Below, piece after piece: positions 23,810-35,292 of a stretch of DNA of 64,000 nucleotides. The notes under the pieces were generated by a model. That model did not search any database and had not been told where the DNA came from. It was given only the letters and a program-made list of their open reading frames with translations. A program made the position numbers and the translations under genes. The first letter of the stretch is position 1. The number at the start of each line of letters is the position of its first letter. The DNA is from Guadua angustifolia (Eukaryota > Streptophyta > Magnoliopsida > Poales > Poaceae), in assembly GCA_036346375.1 (NCBI GenBank), contig CM070511.1:10106001-10170000 (forward strand), written 5' to 3'.

Positions 23810-25616
23810 TCAGACAGAGGGCTCGCGGAGGTCGGAGACGAAGATCCCGGATGGGATCGGTCCCCTGCTGGAGGCAAGGTTGGCCAGGTAGTTGGCTTCT
23901 CCGTTGTAGCGTCGGTAACTATGATGAAGCTCGAAACCCTTGAACCTTTCTTCAAGTTTGCGTACCTCCCGGCAGTATGCCGCCATGCGGGCGTCACGAG
24001 GCTCCGAAGCCTTCATGACTTGGTCGACGACGAGCTTGGAGTCGCCATGCACGTAGAGTCGACGCGCGCCGAGGTCGGCAGCGATCCAGAGGCCGTTGAC
24101 GAGTGCTTCGTACTCGGCGATATTGTTGGTTGCATCGAAGAGTAATCGGATGGCGTACTGGAGTTTGTTCCTGAGCGGGGAAACAAGAACGACCCCAGCA
24201 CCCGCTCCGTTCTTGGTGTAGGACCCATCAAAGTACATCGTCCAGTACTCAAGGTCTTCGAGCGCCGGTGGCGCCTGGGTTTCGGTCCATTCGGCGATGA
24301 AGTCAGCCAAGATCTGCGACTTGATCGCAATTCGGGGGACGTATGATATGTCGTGGCCATTGAGCTCGAGTGCCCACTTGGCAATTCTTCCAGAGGCGTC
24401 GCGGTTGCGGACGATCTCCCCGAGCGGTGAAGAAGTCATCACAGAGACGGGGTGCCGGTCGAAGTAGTGGACCAACTTCCTCTTCGTGATGAGCACCGCA
24501 TAGAGTAGTTTCTGCACCTGCGGGTACCGAGCTTTGGACACGGAAAGCACTTCGCTGATGAAGTACACCGGTCGGTGCACTTTGAGCACATGGCCTTCTT
24601 CGGCTCGCTCCATGACGAGCGTCGTGCTAACGACCTGGGTCGTGGCGGCGATGTAGAGGAGGAGCGGCTCCTCCGGCGCCGGGGCGACCAGCACCAGAGG
24701 CGAAGTTAGGAATGCCTTTAGTCGGTTGAGGGCTTCCTGGGCTTCCTGCGTCCAGCTGAAGTGATCGGACTTCTTGAGCAGCTTGTAGAGCGGCATTCCG
24801 CGTTCACTGAGGCGAGACACGGAACGGCTCAAGGCTGCAAGGCATCCTGTCAGCTTCTGGACTCCTTTTAGGTCGCTGATCGGTCCCATCTTCATGATCG
24901 CGGAGATCTTCTCGCGGTTAGCTTCGATGCCACGCTCGGAGATGATGAAGCCGAGTAGCTTTCCCTTGGGGACCCCGAAGACGCACTTCTCGGGGTTGAG
25001 CTTAATGCGAAACCTCCGGAGGCTCGCAAAAGTCTCCTCTAAGTCGGCGACGAGGTCGTCGGCCTTCCTAGTTTTAACGATGATGTCGTCGACGTACGCC
25101 TCGATGTTACGGCCTATTTGGTCGCTGAAGCACGTTTGCATACATCGCTGGTATGTAGCACCCGCGTTCTTCAGACCAAATGGCATCGTCACGTAACAAA
25201 ACGAGCCGAACGGGGTGATGAAAGAGGTCGTGAGCTGGTTGGACTCTTTCATTGCTATCTGGTGATAGCCCGAGTAGGCGTCTAGAAAGGACAGGGACTC
25301 GCACCCTGCCGTGGAGTCGACGACTTGGTCGATGCGAGGCAATGGAAAAGGGTCCTTGGGACATGCCTTTGTTTAGGCCCGTGTAATCAACACACATTCT
25401 CCATTGCCCGGATTTCTTTTTTACAAGCACAGGGTTGGCCAGCCACTCGGGGTGGCGTACCTCTTTTATAAACCCTGCGACCAGAAGCTTAGCGATCTCC
25501 CCTCCTATGACCTTGCGCTTCTCCTCGTCGAAGCGGCGCAAGCGCTGGACGACCGGCCTTGAGCTGGGTCGGATGTTCAAGGAGTGCTCGGCGACCTCCC
25601 TCGGGATGCCTGGCAT
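23810..25616 (-). pseudogene. element 2 reverse transcriptase, RNase H and archaeal-type RNase H
   Basis: RT copies the element RNA into DNA and RNase H removes the template. The RT begins in one frame (25616 to about 25345, with VDYTGLN), then a one-base frameshift near 25350 moves it to a 510-codon frame (25342-23810). In that frame: PFGLKNA (55-61), the catalytic YVDD (83-86), the connection, a first RNase H in which the usual start Asp is Ala (LYIAATT, 229-235), and a second, archaeal-type RNase H with FDGS (371-374), NIAEYEAL (407-414) and GDSKLVV (433-439). The last acidic site of the second RNase H appears as Asn (EANYLA, 482-487). This tandem RNase H layout identifies the Tat lineage. 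Confidence 0.93.
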
Positions 25617-25930
25617 GTCGGAGGGCTTCCATGCGAAGACATCCCGATTGGCACGGAGGAAGTCGACGAGCGCGCCTTCCTATTTGGCGGGGAGCGTGGC
25701 TCCGACGCGCACGGTCTTGGTCGGATCTTCGGGATCGACCACGATCTCCTTCGTATCCTCGGCGGACTTGAAGGATCCCGGCCCCGACTTGCTGGAGTCG
25801 GGAGCGGACTCAGAGGTTTCCCTCCGGAGGCTCTCGAGCTCGGCGGACGCAATGAGCGCCGACGCCACTGCAACCTAACTGCGCCGCGATTGTAGGTGAG
25901 CTGAAAGGATGCGGCCACGGTGATAACTCC

Positions 25931-26627
25931 CTACGGCCCTGGCATCTTCAGCTTAAGGTAGGTGTAGTTGGGGACCGCCATGAACTTGGCGTAGCATGGC
26001 CTTCCCATGATGGCGTGGTAGGGCCGGGAACCCCACAACCTCAAGACCGTGGTCTCGGTCGCGAAGTTGTCCGGGCTCCCAAAGGTGACGGGTAGGTCGA
26101 TCTGCCCGAGTGGGTAGGCCTGTTGGCCTGGGACGACGCCGTGGAAGGGAGCCTTGCTCGGTCGGAGACGCGAGCGAGGGATCCCCATGGCATCGAGAGT
26201 ATCAACATACAGGATGTTGAGACTACTGCCGCCGTCCATAAGCACCTTAGATAGGCGCTTTGTCCCCACGACAGGGGCCACAACCAGGGGATATCTCCCC
26301 GGGTGCGGGACGTGGTCGGCCTGATCAAACGTGATCGGTGACTCCGACCACCGGAGGTACTTGGGCGCTGCGGGAGCCACCGCGTGGACCTCGTGGAAGG
26401 CAAGCTTCTGCTGCCGTTTGTTGGCGTAGCTCGTCGGCCCGCCGAAGATCATGAGGTAGCCGTCGGGTTCAGGGAACTCGGCGTCCGCCCCCTTCTCCCC
26501 GGCATCGGGTGCCGGGTCCTGCTTCTTTTCTTTGCTCCGCGTGGGGGCTCCGAAAATGAAGCGCCAGAGGTCTCGCGATCCACGACTTGTGCTCGATGGG
26601 TACCGTGATGCGCACATGGGCCGCCCA
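25931..26627 (-). pseudogene. element 2 aspartic protease
   Basis: The retroviral-type protease that cuts the polyprotein. The active-site loop reads LMDGGSSLNILY (Asp-Gly-Gly, a variant common in this lineage), followed by AMGI and the flap-like region, and a second hydrophobic core with AIMGRP. The frame closes at a stop directly after MPGP (25931-25933), and the linker to RT (25930-25617) is spread over other frames, so the protein is broken between protease and RT. Confidence 0.85.
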
Positions 26628-28490
26628 TCACCGCTTTCGCAGTTCGACCGCCGCTGCGCGTGCGCTAGTGCGTGGTGGTCGCGGCGCGACCACGTGGCCT
26701 TCTTGGCTCTGCTTCCCCTTCCGCTTCCGTTTGTCGGAGCGGTCGGACGGGGCGCCGGCCTCGGCGCCGGACTCGCGCTTGGCCTTCCCCTTGTCGAAGA
26801 TGGCCCCCACGGCCTCCTCGCCGGAGGCGTGGTTGGTGGCGATGTCCAGGAGCTCCTTGGTGGTTCGGGGCTTGGCGCAGCCCAGTTTGTGAACCAGAGC
26901 TTTAGAGGTGGTGCCATAGATGAATGCCCCGACGACATCGGCGTCGCAGATATCGGGGAGCTCGTTGCATTGCTGGGAGAAGCGCCGGATGTAGTCCCGG
27001 GGCGTCTCCCCTGGCTGCTGTTTGCAGCTTTTCAAGTCCTAGGAGTTTCCAGGGCGCTTGTAAGTGCCCCGGAAGTTGTCGACGAAGAGATTCTTCAGGT
27101 CGGCCCAACCCCTGATGGAGTTTGTGGGCAGGTACTCGAGCCATGCTCGAGCCGAGTCCGCGAGATAAATGGGGAGGTACTGAATGATAAAGAGATCGTC
27201 AGTAGCTCCCCCGGCCCGGCACGCAAGCCGGTAATCTTCCAGCCAGACACTGGGGTTTGTCGCCCCAGTGTACTTGGCGATGTTGATGGGAGCGCATAAC
27301 CGGGTAGGGAAATCCGCGTGGCGGATCTCTCGGCCAAACGCCCGAGGCCCGGGGCCGTCGGGGCTTGGGCCGCGGTCGTGGCGCCGGCCGCTGTCGACGG
27401 TCCGCGATCGGGCCGTCTTGTCGATCATCCTCCTCCGCGCCTCGATGGTGTCGCGAACGTCACGATTGTCCCCCAGGCGTCGACGCACCGGAGTGCGCGA
27501 GGCCTGGGTCTGCTCAAGGAGCGACGCCGTCTTCGCCGGACCTTGCTGGTCCCGCGGGGTGGCACAACTTGGGTGGCTCGAGGAAGCCCCCGAGTGATGG
27601 GAGCCGGAAGCTTGCGCGTGCTGTACGGCAGCATGCTCTACCAGCCCCTGGAGGTTCTGGTATTTGAGCTTGGCCTCCGGATCCTCTGGCTCGGGGATGC
27701 CGCGAAGCAGTATCGCTGCTGCAGCGACATTTTGGCTAGCGTGGGGGAAGAATGGAAGGCCGTCGGACCCCTCGGCACCGGTGTTGGACTGGCGTCGCGC
27801 TACCATCGCGTCGGCGCAGACGAGCGCTGCCACAGACGAGGGCTCAGTTTGGTGCCGCCCGATTCGCCTGGAGTTTGCCTAGCCGGGGCTCTTGAGCCTT
27901 CATCTGCTCGCGCTGCTGCTGAAGCTCAGCGTGGCGAGCCTGGAGGTTGTCCTCCGCCATCTTCGCCTCGGCGCGCCGGGCGGTGGTTGTCGGGGTCACG
28001 GGAGTTTCGACCGAGTCGCCCGTTCCCGCCATGTTGCATTCGCGAGAGTACAACGCGTCGGGAGTACGCTCCGTGTTGGAGCTGGAGTCGCTGCTGGAGG
28101 AGACCTCCAACAGCTCATGGATGGAGGCTGGCTCGTAGCCATCCATCGCTACGAGCCGCGAACCTGCGGGGGCCGATATTGCCATCGGTGCAGGCCCACG
28201 CGTGCCGCCAGCAGGAGCGGCGTGGTGCTGGACGGGTCCCGGCGTCGGGGTCCATGCAGGGGCCCCAAGCCGAAGGTCACCGAGGGTGTCGGCGACAGAA
28301 TCGAGCTCTGGCGGAGCTGGTCTGAAAGGTGGCGGGACGAAACACGATCTCACCTGCCGGTGGCGACAATCGAGGAGCCGGCGATCCACCCTCGACGCAA
28401 ACGCGCCGTCGTCGGTGAAGAAAGCCATCAAGGAAGCAAGCGGGAACCCGAAGATGACAATGACGTGCAGGGCCCCTACCTGGCGCGCCA
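26628..28490 (-). pseudogene. element 2 gag
   Basis: Gag forms the virus-like particle. The N-terminal third (28490-27844) reads in one frame and contains acidic and Gln-rich helices (ARHAELQQQREQ); a frameshift near 27843 leads to the central part (27842-27039) with the retrotransposon gag core: NPSVWLEDYRLACR, SARAWLEYLP, FRGTYKRPGNS. One in-frame stop at 27039-27041 interrupts it, and the same frame continues (27035-26628) with TPRDYIRRF and a basic, Arg-rich end. I see no Cys-His zinc knuckle. Confidence 0.85.
28473..28490 (-). other. element 2 primer-binding site
   Basis: Two bases after the 5' LTR the minus strand reads TGGCGCGCCAGGTAGGGG. The TGG start and the position fit a tRNA primer-binding site. 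I do not assign the tRNA. Confidence 0.75.
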
Positions 28491-28492
28491 AT

Positions 28493-29567
28493 TGTCGGTG
28501 TTTCGTATAACCGGCAGATAAATTTGTAGGTGTAGGGGGCCGCGCGTTCCCTCTCCTTGAATGGTTAGACGCAGGGAGTCCAAGATTTATACTGGTTCGG
28601 ACAGAATATCCCTACGTCCAGTTTGTGGTGGTGGTGTTTGTATTGCTATGGAGGTGCAGTAGGCTGCACGGGGTTACAAGCGAGGGCTCAAGACAAGCCT
28701 TAAGCGCCCGTCCGAGTGAGAGGAGCGAGGGGTCGGAGGCTCGGGAGCTAGGAGCGTTCGCTTGAGTCGGATGAAGGACTCAATCGCGAAGTGTGGGTTG
28801 GTTATCAGCTGGAGAGAGCTGCCCTTCCCGGAGGGCCCTGCCTCCCCTTATATAGGCGAGGGGAGCAGGTTACACGGGAGTTTAGAAAAAGGGTGAGGGT
28901 ATACAGCGTCCGAGAGTCCCGGTCTTCGGTCTTGGTAATCGACAGTTCTGCTTGCCCCACTGGTCGAGAGACACAACGGAGAGTGCTCCGTTGGGAAGGT
29001 GCGCGCCTGCCGTCTGGGCCTGTCAGACGGCGACGGCGTGAAGAGACAGGTGCTTGACTCTGGCGGCCCGCTGACTGCCTAGGGAAGGAACCACCCATCC
29101 CATCATAGCCGTCATGTCTGTGGGGCAGGCGACCAGCTTGCTGTCGTCTGCCGACTTGGCGAGGTCATTTGGTCGGCTCGTCGGGGCCCTACTGAGGCCG
29201 GGCCGAAGCTGCGCGTCGGACCCGGTCTAGGTCGAGCTCGCGGAGACGCCGGACTGGTCTGGCCTGAGACTCTTGGGCGCTGGACCAAGCTCGGTCTGAG
29301 TCTTCTTGGTGGGCTTGATCGAGGCTGGAGATCTTTCGGGACCCGACGAAGCCTTCGGTTGAGGCTGGGCCTGGGACGGCCCTTTGGGAATTCCGGCCAA
29401 CGTTCCGCGATAGTCCCATCGGTGAGGGACGGCGACTAGGGCAGCACTTCCTTCGATGCTCTGCGTCACCGCCGACTGCGTCGCCATGTCCGAATGGCAG
29501 AGAGAGAAGCGATCTTGAAATAGATGTATACTTTGCTGTGGGGTACCCCTGGTACGAGTATTCGTCA
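28493..29567 (-). repeat. element 2, 5' LTR
   Basis: This is the promoter-bearing LTR relative to gag-pol. A TATA-like CTATATAAGG lies on the minus strand at about 28847-28856. The outer end is followed by the TSD copy CCATG (29568-29572). Confidence 0.92.
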
Positions 29568-29572
29568 CCATG

Positions 29573-30383
29573 TATGCCCTACCTATATAGGGTATTGTCA
29601 AGAATTTTATATATTTGTGCCTTTCAAATTAATCTATCTGTTACATGAATATCCTCAGGCAGTGTCCTATTTTCTAGATAGGCTTTAAATGGTTTAGCCC
29701 AATCTGAATTCTGCTCAAGGACTCTGACCTCTTCATTGGTCGGAGATTGTTCTATGGATGCATCTATAGAAGGCTTGGAGAGATGTTCCAGAAATGCACC
29801 TGTTGAAATAGGTGATCGTGAGGAACCCAGTTTTGATAATTGGTCCGCTAAGAGATTATCTTTTCATGGAATATATTGGACTTCGAAATGACTAAAGTAA
29901 TTTTCCAACTTCCTCACTTTTATCCAGGTGGTGAGCCATTACCTCATCGGACATCCTGTATTCCTTGTTTACCTAGTTTACGTCTAATTGCGAATCGCCC
30001 AGTGCAAGTAGCCGATGGACTCCAAGGGATTTTGCTGCTCGGAGCCTGGCTAGAAGACTTTCGTACTCCGCTACATTGTTCACAGTAGAGAAGTGTATCT
30101 AGATTACATATTTTAATTGGTCTCCTTGAGGTGTAACCAATACTATGCCAACCGTTAAGCCTTTTATTTCTCGAGAACCACCAAAGTACAGTTTCCAATG
30201 GTCAGTATTAGTGTTATTCTCTTGTATAGAGGGTTTGTTATTCGTCCATTCAATGATGAAGTCTGCCAAAATTTGGGACTTAATTGCTATTCGGGCTATG
30301 AAATGAATATCAAATGATCCAAGTTTAACTGCCCACTTAGTAATCCAAGAAGTTATATCTTTGTTATATAAAATACTTTCCAA
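29573..30383 (-). pseudogene. element 1 RNase H, archaeal-type RNase H and start of integrase
   Basis: The frame 30383-30099 covers the end of the first RNase H (ITKWAVKLGSFDIHF) and the start of the second (LYFGGSREIKG, where the usual FDGS has become FGGS). The rest of the second RNase H runs leftward through several frames to about 29800, and the integrase N-terminus reaches 29573, where element 2 has inserted. It is heavily mutated; homology to 23700-24500 of element 2 is clear throughout. Confidence 0.75.
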
Positions 30384-31610
30384 GGCAAAAGTGGATGGTA
30401 TTGTAATCCGATGTGATTGAAAATATGCCTTAATTTTTTAGAAACCATTAATAGAGCATAAAGTAATTTCTGAACCTGAGGGTATCGCTCCTTAGGTCCG
30501 TGTAAAACTTTGCTTACAAAGTAAATGGGTTTTTGAATTTGATCTTATTAAATAATTAATACAACACTAACCACACTATTTGAAGCCGCTAGGTATACCA
30601 ACAAAGGCTCTCAAGGGTTGGGTGAGACCAGAGTGGACGGGCTTTGTAAATAATTATTTATGTCATTAAAGGCCTTATCTGCTTCATTCAACTAGTGAAA
30701 TTTATCATGTTTGTGAATTACCTTAAAGAAAAACAAGCCTCGTTCCCCTAATCTTGAAATAAAAAGACTAAGAGTAGCCATTCGACTAGTTAAATCTTGA
30801 ACTTCCTTTAATGTAGAAGGTGGTCTTAAGGATCGATGGCATTAATTTTCTCGGGATTTACTTCAATACCCCGTGAATAGACAAGGAAACCAAACAACTT
30901 TCTAGGAGAAATACCAAAGAAACATTTTTCTGGATTAAGCTTAATTTCATGTTTATTCAAATGATTGAAAGTTTCAGCCAAGTCTGATAAATGACTAGAG
31001 CTAATTTTGCTCTTTACAAGGAGATCATCAACATAAGCCTCGATATTACGACCTATTTGACTATGAAAGGTCTTCTACATGAGTTGCTGATACATGGCTC
31101 CAGTATTTTTAGCCTGAAAGGCATCTTTCTATAGCAGTAGACACCGAACGGGGTTATGAAGGAAGTCTTCTCTTCATCTTCACTTGCCATCCAGAAAACT
31201 CATCAATTCACCGCCCACTGTGGAATATACCAATTGGTCAATTCGGGGCAAAGGAAAATTATCTTTTGGACAAGATTTATTTAAACTGGTGAAATCAATG
31301 CACATGCACCACTTACTGTTTGTTTTCTTGACCATGACCAGATTCGCAAGCCAATTAGGATGATCAACCTTGCAAATGAAACCAGCCTCTAACAGTTTGT
31401 CCAACACTTTTCAGATGGCTTTTTGCCAATTAGGAGTGAATCGCCATACCTTCTGCTTCACTGGTCGTATGTCAGGTCGAATGGTTAACATGTGCTCTAT
31501 TACCTTCCTTAGGACCCTAGGCATGTCAGATGGTTTCCATATAAACACATCTGCATTAGCATGGAGGAAAATAATGAGCGCATCTTCCTATTTATCATAT
31601 TAATGATCCT
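30384..31610 (-). pseudogene. element 1 reverse transcriptase
   Basis: Recognisable blocks on the minus strand: FICKVDHPNWLANLVMV and CIDFTSLNK (31370-31265), PLPRIDQLV (about 31235), and the catalytic motif AYVDD (about 31045-31030), then the connection domain. Stops and frame changes occur every few hundred bases. It lies between protease and RNase H as expected. Confidence 0.8.
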
Positions 31611-32366
31611 ATCCAAATAGTTTTTGATTGGTCAGTAAGATCAATGGGAACTTGGCTCAGTCTTGCTAGACTTACTTGTATTTTCTACATCATTAGCATT
31701 ACCTAATGGTAATCGATCAACAATTCCAAGTGATTTGCGATCATAATTAAGTGCAGTAAGTTGGTTACCTTGCACATTAATCATGCCTTTTGGACCATGA
31801 ATCTTTAAACTCTGGTAGGCATGAAGGGTTGTTGCCATAAATTTGGTTAGCGAAGGTCTATCAGAATGGTATTATATGCTGACTCGAAATCAACAGTCTC
31901 AAATGAAATTAATTATGTTCTAAAGTTGCCAGTATTTCCAAAGGTGACATGTAATACTACTTATCCCACTGGAGTTATTGATGGAACAGATACAATCTCA
32001 AAGAATGGGTTCATAACAGGCTTTATCTTGGAACGAGAAATTTGCATCTCATCCAAAGTATGAATAAAAAGTAAGTCCAAAGAACTCCCCCCATCAATTA
32101 AAACCCTTTCAAGTTTGCAATTGCTAATAGTAGGAGAAACTACTAATGGGACTCTGGCTTTTCGATCCGATTGTCGATGTTATTGATCCCCTTTCATGCA
32201 GTTTTAAATTGACTTTTTGAGGTGTTTGCAGATGAACCACCAAATATAACATTGAAATGTTTGTCAGGCTTTTGATAGCCCATTTTCTGTCACCATCTAC
32301 ATCCTTGTTGCTTGAATCTTTTAGTAGGGTAGGCATATGTCCCTTGCTGGAGTAAAAATCATCCAT
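31611..32366 (-). pseudogene. element 1 aspartic protease
   Basis: On the minus strand an active-site-like LIDGGSSLDLLF (Asp-Gly-Gly) is read near 32100-32065, and a segment with LKIHGPKGMI at 31815-31785 matches the end of the element 2 protease. Frames are broken in between. Confidence 0.7.
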
Positions 32367-32559
32367 GCGCTTCTACCATGTATGGCAGTTCCGCATGTCG
32401 TCTTGATACTCTCTGTAGTGGACATCAGCGACCATTGCCACTGGTCACACTAGGATTTGTGGAACCAAACTGGTCGTCCTGGCAACCAGCTGCCTTCTTC
32501 CAAGATGCCTTCCCCTTGGAGTATGTTAGTTGTTCTGTAATTTCTGCAACTTCATGTTA

Positions 32560-34143
32560 GGTGTTCTATTTATTTTTCCTTTTCTTATTCGTTCTTTCAT
32601 GTTCTTCAGATTTAGAGACTTTTTTCATCTTTTGATCCTCCGATATCAGGAGGCCAGATTGTGGTGGAGCATGGCCTTTATCAACCATTTGGTTCCATTC
32701 AATAGCCTCATGTGCATCTGAGTATCAGTCTGCCATATCGAAAAGCTCTGGTACGGTAGACGATAGATGAATGTTGAGATCTTTGGTAAACCTCTTATAG
32801 CAAACAGTCTGCTTGAAAGCACTAATCACAAAGCTATCAGAGATATTAGGGATGGTGTTGCATACTTATATAAACCTTTTAATAAAGTGTTACAAATTCT
32901 CATCAGAAGTTTGGTGAATCTTCTTCACCAAGATTGGCGTAGTAGCTTTTGAAATTATTTAAAATGGCATGGCATAAATTTTCGCAACTATAACTAGAAC
33001 CCTTAGCTGATTGAATAGTTAAGTTCATGCTGATCTCTTTAAAACAGTGGGAAGGTAGTTGGCCATTACCTTTTCACCACCTCCAGTGCCCTCAATGGCA
33101 GTAGTATTGATCTGTAAGAATTCTGATGGATTCTAGGTTCCATCAAAACTCTCTAGTGATCTTGGCTTAAATTTTTCTGGCCAGCGATATGTTTCTAAGC
33201 CCAGGGGAGAAAGCTTTACATCTTGTATACAGATCAAAACATGATCATATGTTAGGAGTTAGGTCTATATTTTTAGGAGAACGAGGTTGTTGCCGACCAT
33301 GGTTAGGAACTTCACCTAGGGTTAGGCATTCAAAAATGCTTCTCCGTCGTGGGCCTCCTCTTTGCTACTGACTTGCGCCTTGCTGGCGCTGACCAGACGA
33401 GGATCCCTCAACATGGGATTCGGTCTGAGATCTTGTAGACACAGACTTTATTTGTACCTCGTTGGTAGCTTCTTGTAGGTTAGCAGTGATAGATCTGATG
33501 AGAGTTGCATTTAGTGCATCCTCCCCCTCTATTGAGTGATTAAGAATTGCATTTGAATAAATCTGAATTTTCTCCATAGGGGTTGTTTGCTGCAAACTAC
33601 TTTGAGCAAAGTTGAGATCTCTTGCCACTGCTTGTGGAGGTGGTGGCATAATGAATGTACCTTAACGAGGTTGTCCTCCAAATATTTAAAATCTTCGTGA
33701 GGTGCTTGGTTGATTCTGAAAATATAAGCACTTAGCCTCATCAATGGATTTTTGCTTTTCTGCTATATGTCACTCATTCTCACTTTGAGCGATTTTTTGA
33801 CAGTTTCTTGGGCTTCACGCTCTTCATGTTTTGCATGCTGCTCATCTACTTAACTGGTGATTGTGCAAGCGCAAAAACCAAAGTAAATAGAGGGCGTTAA
33901 TCCTCCATCTTCATCTGATGAATGTGTGTAATCCAAACCTTGGAGATGATCTTTCGAGGCCGAATTGTTCAGAAAGTTATTACTTCTTTTTGACACATTT
34001 TCATTGTCAATTTCCATATAACATACTTCATGAATATCTTCCTCTGAATTTACTAGAGGAGTAATGAGATCTTTACCTTTTGGCACATTAGATGGTTGTT
34101 CTTCTGCCTCAACCTTTGCCTCGATCTTTGCCAACTCTTCCAC
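32560..34143 (-). pseudogene. element 1 gag
   Basis: The N-terminal part (34143-33850, 33744-33365) is acidic and Gln-rich with little signature. The core (about 33300-32640) contains a stretch with CNTIPNISDSFVISAFK, matching gag cores of related elements, followed by Lys/Glu-rich sequence. Stops are present. It begins about 160 bp inside the 5' LTR. Confidence 0.65.
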
Positions 34144-34303
34144 AGTAATATATTCAGAATAAAAGTCGCACTTACATTGTTCTTCTGTTACTTCATCGTC
34201 AGCAGTGCTATGGGCATAATCGATGAGGTCAAACTAATTCTCCTCATCCATTGTAGAGAGTTTCTTAATTTTGATGTCCAGAGGCTCTCCTTCTAGTAAC
34301 AAC

Positions 34304-34930
34304 TGTCGATGTTCAAGACCTTGGGTCCCTTAATCGAACTTACAGAAATAAATAAAATGTGTGCCCTTGGAAATCAAAATAGAGACAATGTGAATGCTTC
34401 TTTATTAGCCAAGCGGCTTTGATAGATTACATGGTTTAAAGAATGATCTAGGTGATTGCAGTGTGCTAATCTCAAGTTACAAGTTGTTTTCAGATGTTCT
34501 TAGATGTCTTCAACAGCAGGGATTGGCTCCCTATTTATCCTTGATAAAGAGGTGGCAGTTGACTTCCAGAAGGGGTGTTATGTAATCGGGAGATGCCTTT
34601 CCCACCAAACAGTGTCTTTTCTGGTGATAACTTCTAGGTGATTGTGTGTTCCTGTCAGATAATTGCCTGCATGGAGACATGTGTGGGAAAAATGCTTGTC
34701 TTTGACCAATTTGCTGGTCGGGGTAGCCATTTCACTGGTTGATGATGACCAATATGAAGCAGGGGTCTAACCATCTTTGATTAAACTGGTCAGAGATCTA
34801 ACAGTTTGAATAAGGATGGACTTTGTTTAATGTGTTATGGGCCTTAGGTTTTATAGGCCCATTTTATCAAAGCATAGTCACGAATTATTATAAAGAACCT
34901 AACTAGAAAATAGAGTTTTAATCCTTGTCA
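34304..34930 (-). repeat. element 1, 5' LTR
   Basis: This copy keeps both termini (TGACAAGGAT and CATCGACA on the minus strand) and is flanked outside by AGTTC. It aligns with 11306-11930. Confidence 0.88.
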
Positions 34931-34935
34931 AGTTC

Positions 34936-35292
34936 AACATGCAATAAGAAGGGAAGTGGAACTATATTCTTACATATCAAGATTTGGTGGTGGCCACCAC
35001 CGATTGGTGAAATGGTAGATGGGACGGCAGTAGGAGGGTGGAGCTATGGAGGGAGGGCCTAGCTTGGGCTATTTGGTTTGGCACAATTGAAGCTGCTAAA
35101 ACATGTGCTATAAATATCCAGATATCCGAATAGTTTTTTTGGGATTATCCATGAATATAATTGGAATATCCCTATACAATGGATAGTGATCTCCCAAATC
35201 TGATGCTGAATTCGATAACTATCTGACACAACTAGCTGAATGCAAGCTAAACAGATCCGGTCGGTCAGTATCTATCCAATCTAGTTGCACCA
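34936..35292. other. intergenic, possible hAT-like remnant
   Basis: No gene seen. ATATCC-rich text near 35120-35190 and CAAATCTGATGC-like words resemble hAT-type MITEs and could be the other half of the sequence at 11068-11305, split by element 1. This is weak. Confidence 0.3.

Larger units (their letters stand above)
17306..29567 (-). mobile_element. Tat-lineage Ty3/gypsy retrotransposon (element 2), complete
   Basis: The element is 12,262 bp long with LTRs of 1081 and 1075 bp, TG...CA ends (TGACGAATAC to ACCGACA on the minus strand) and an exact 5-bp TSD, CCATG (17301-17305 and 29568-29572). Gene order on the minus strand: primer-binding site, gag, protease, RT, RNase H, archaeal-type RNase H and integrase, then a 4-kb 3' region with an antisense gene and tandem repeats, a purine tract and the LTR. 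It interrupts the integrase of element 1. It is GC-rich, in contrast to the AT-rich element 1. Several frameshifts and stops break the polyprotein, so it is probably non-autonomous now. Confidence 0.95.
11306..34930 (-). mobile_element. Tat-lineage Ty3/gypsy retrotransposon (element 1), interrupted
   Basis: Two LTRs of about 625 bp bound the element. On the minus strand the right LTR begins TGACAAGGAT and ends CATCGACA. The flanks are AGTTA (11301-11305) and AGTTC (34931-34935), a 5-bp TSD with one mismatch. Reading leftward: gag, aspartic protease, RT, RNase H, a second archaeal-type RNase H and integrase, then a region with an antisense extra gene, then the 3' LTR preceded by a purine tract (GGGAGGCTAGC). 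A complete second element (17306-29567) sits in the integrase, so element 1 without it is about 11.4 kb. All coding parts carry stops and frameshifts. The double RNase H and the antisense gene mark the Tat lineage. Confidence 0.88.

Noticed and set aside
26532..28521. Long plus-strand ORFs opposite element 2 gag
   Set aside because: GC-rich DNA gives long open frames on the non-coding strand; the minus strand carries the gag and protease motifs.
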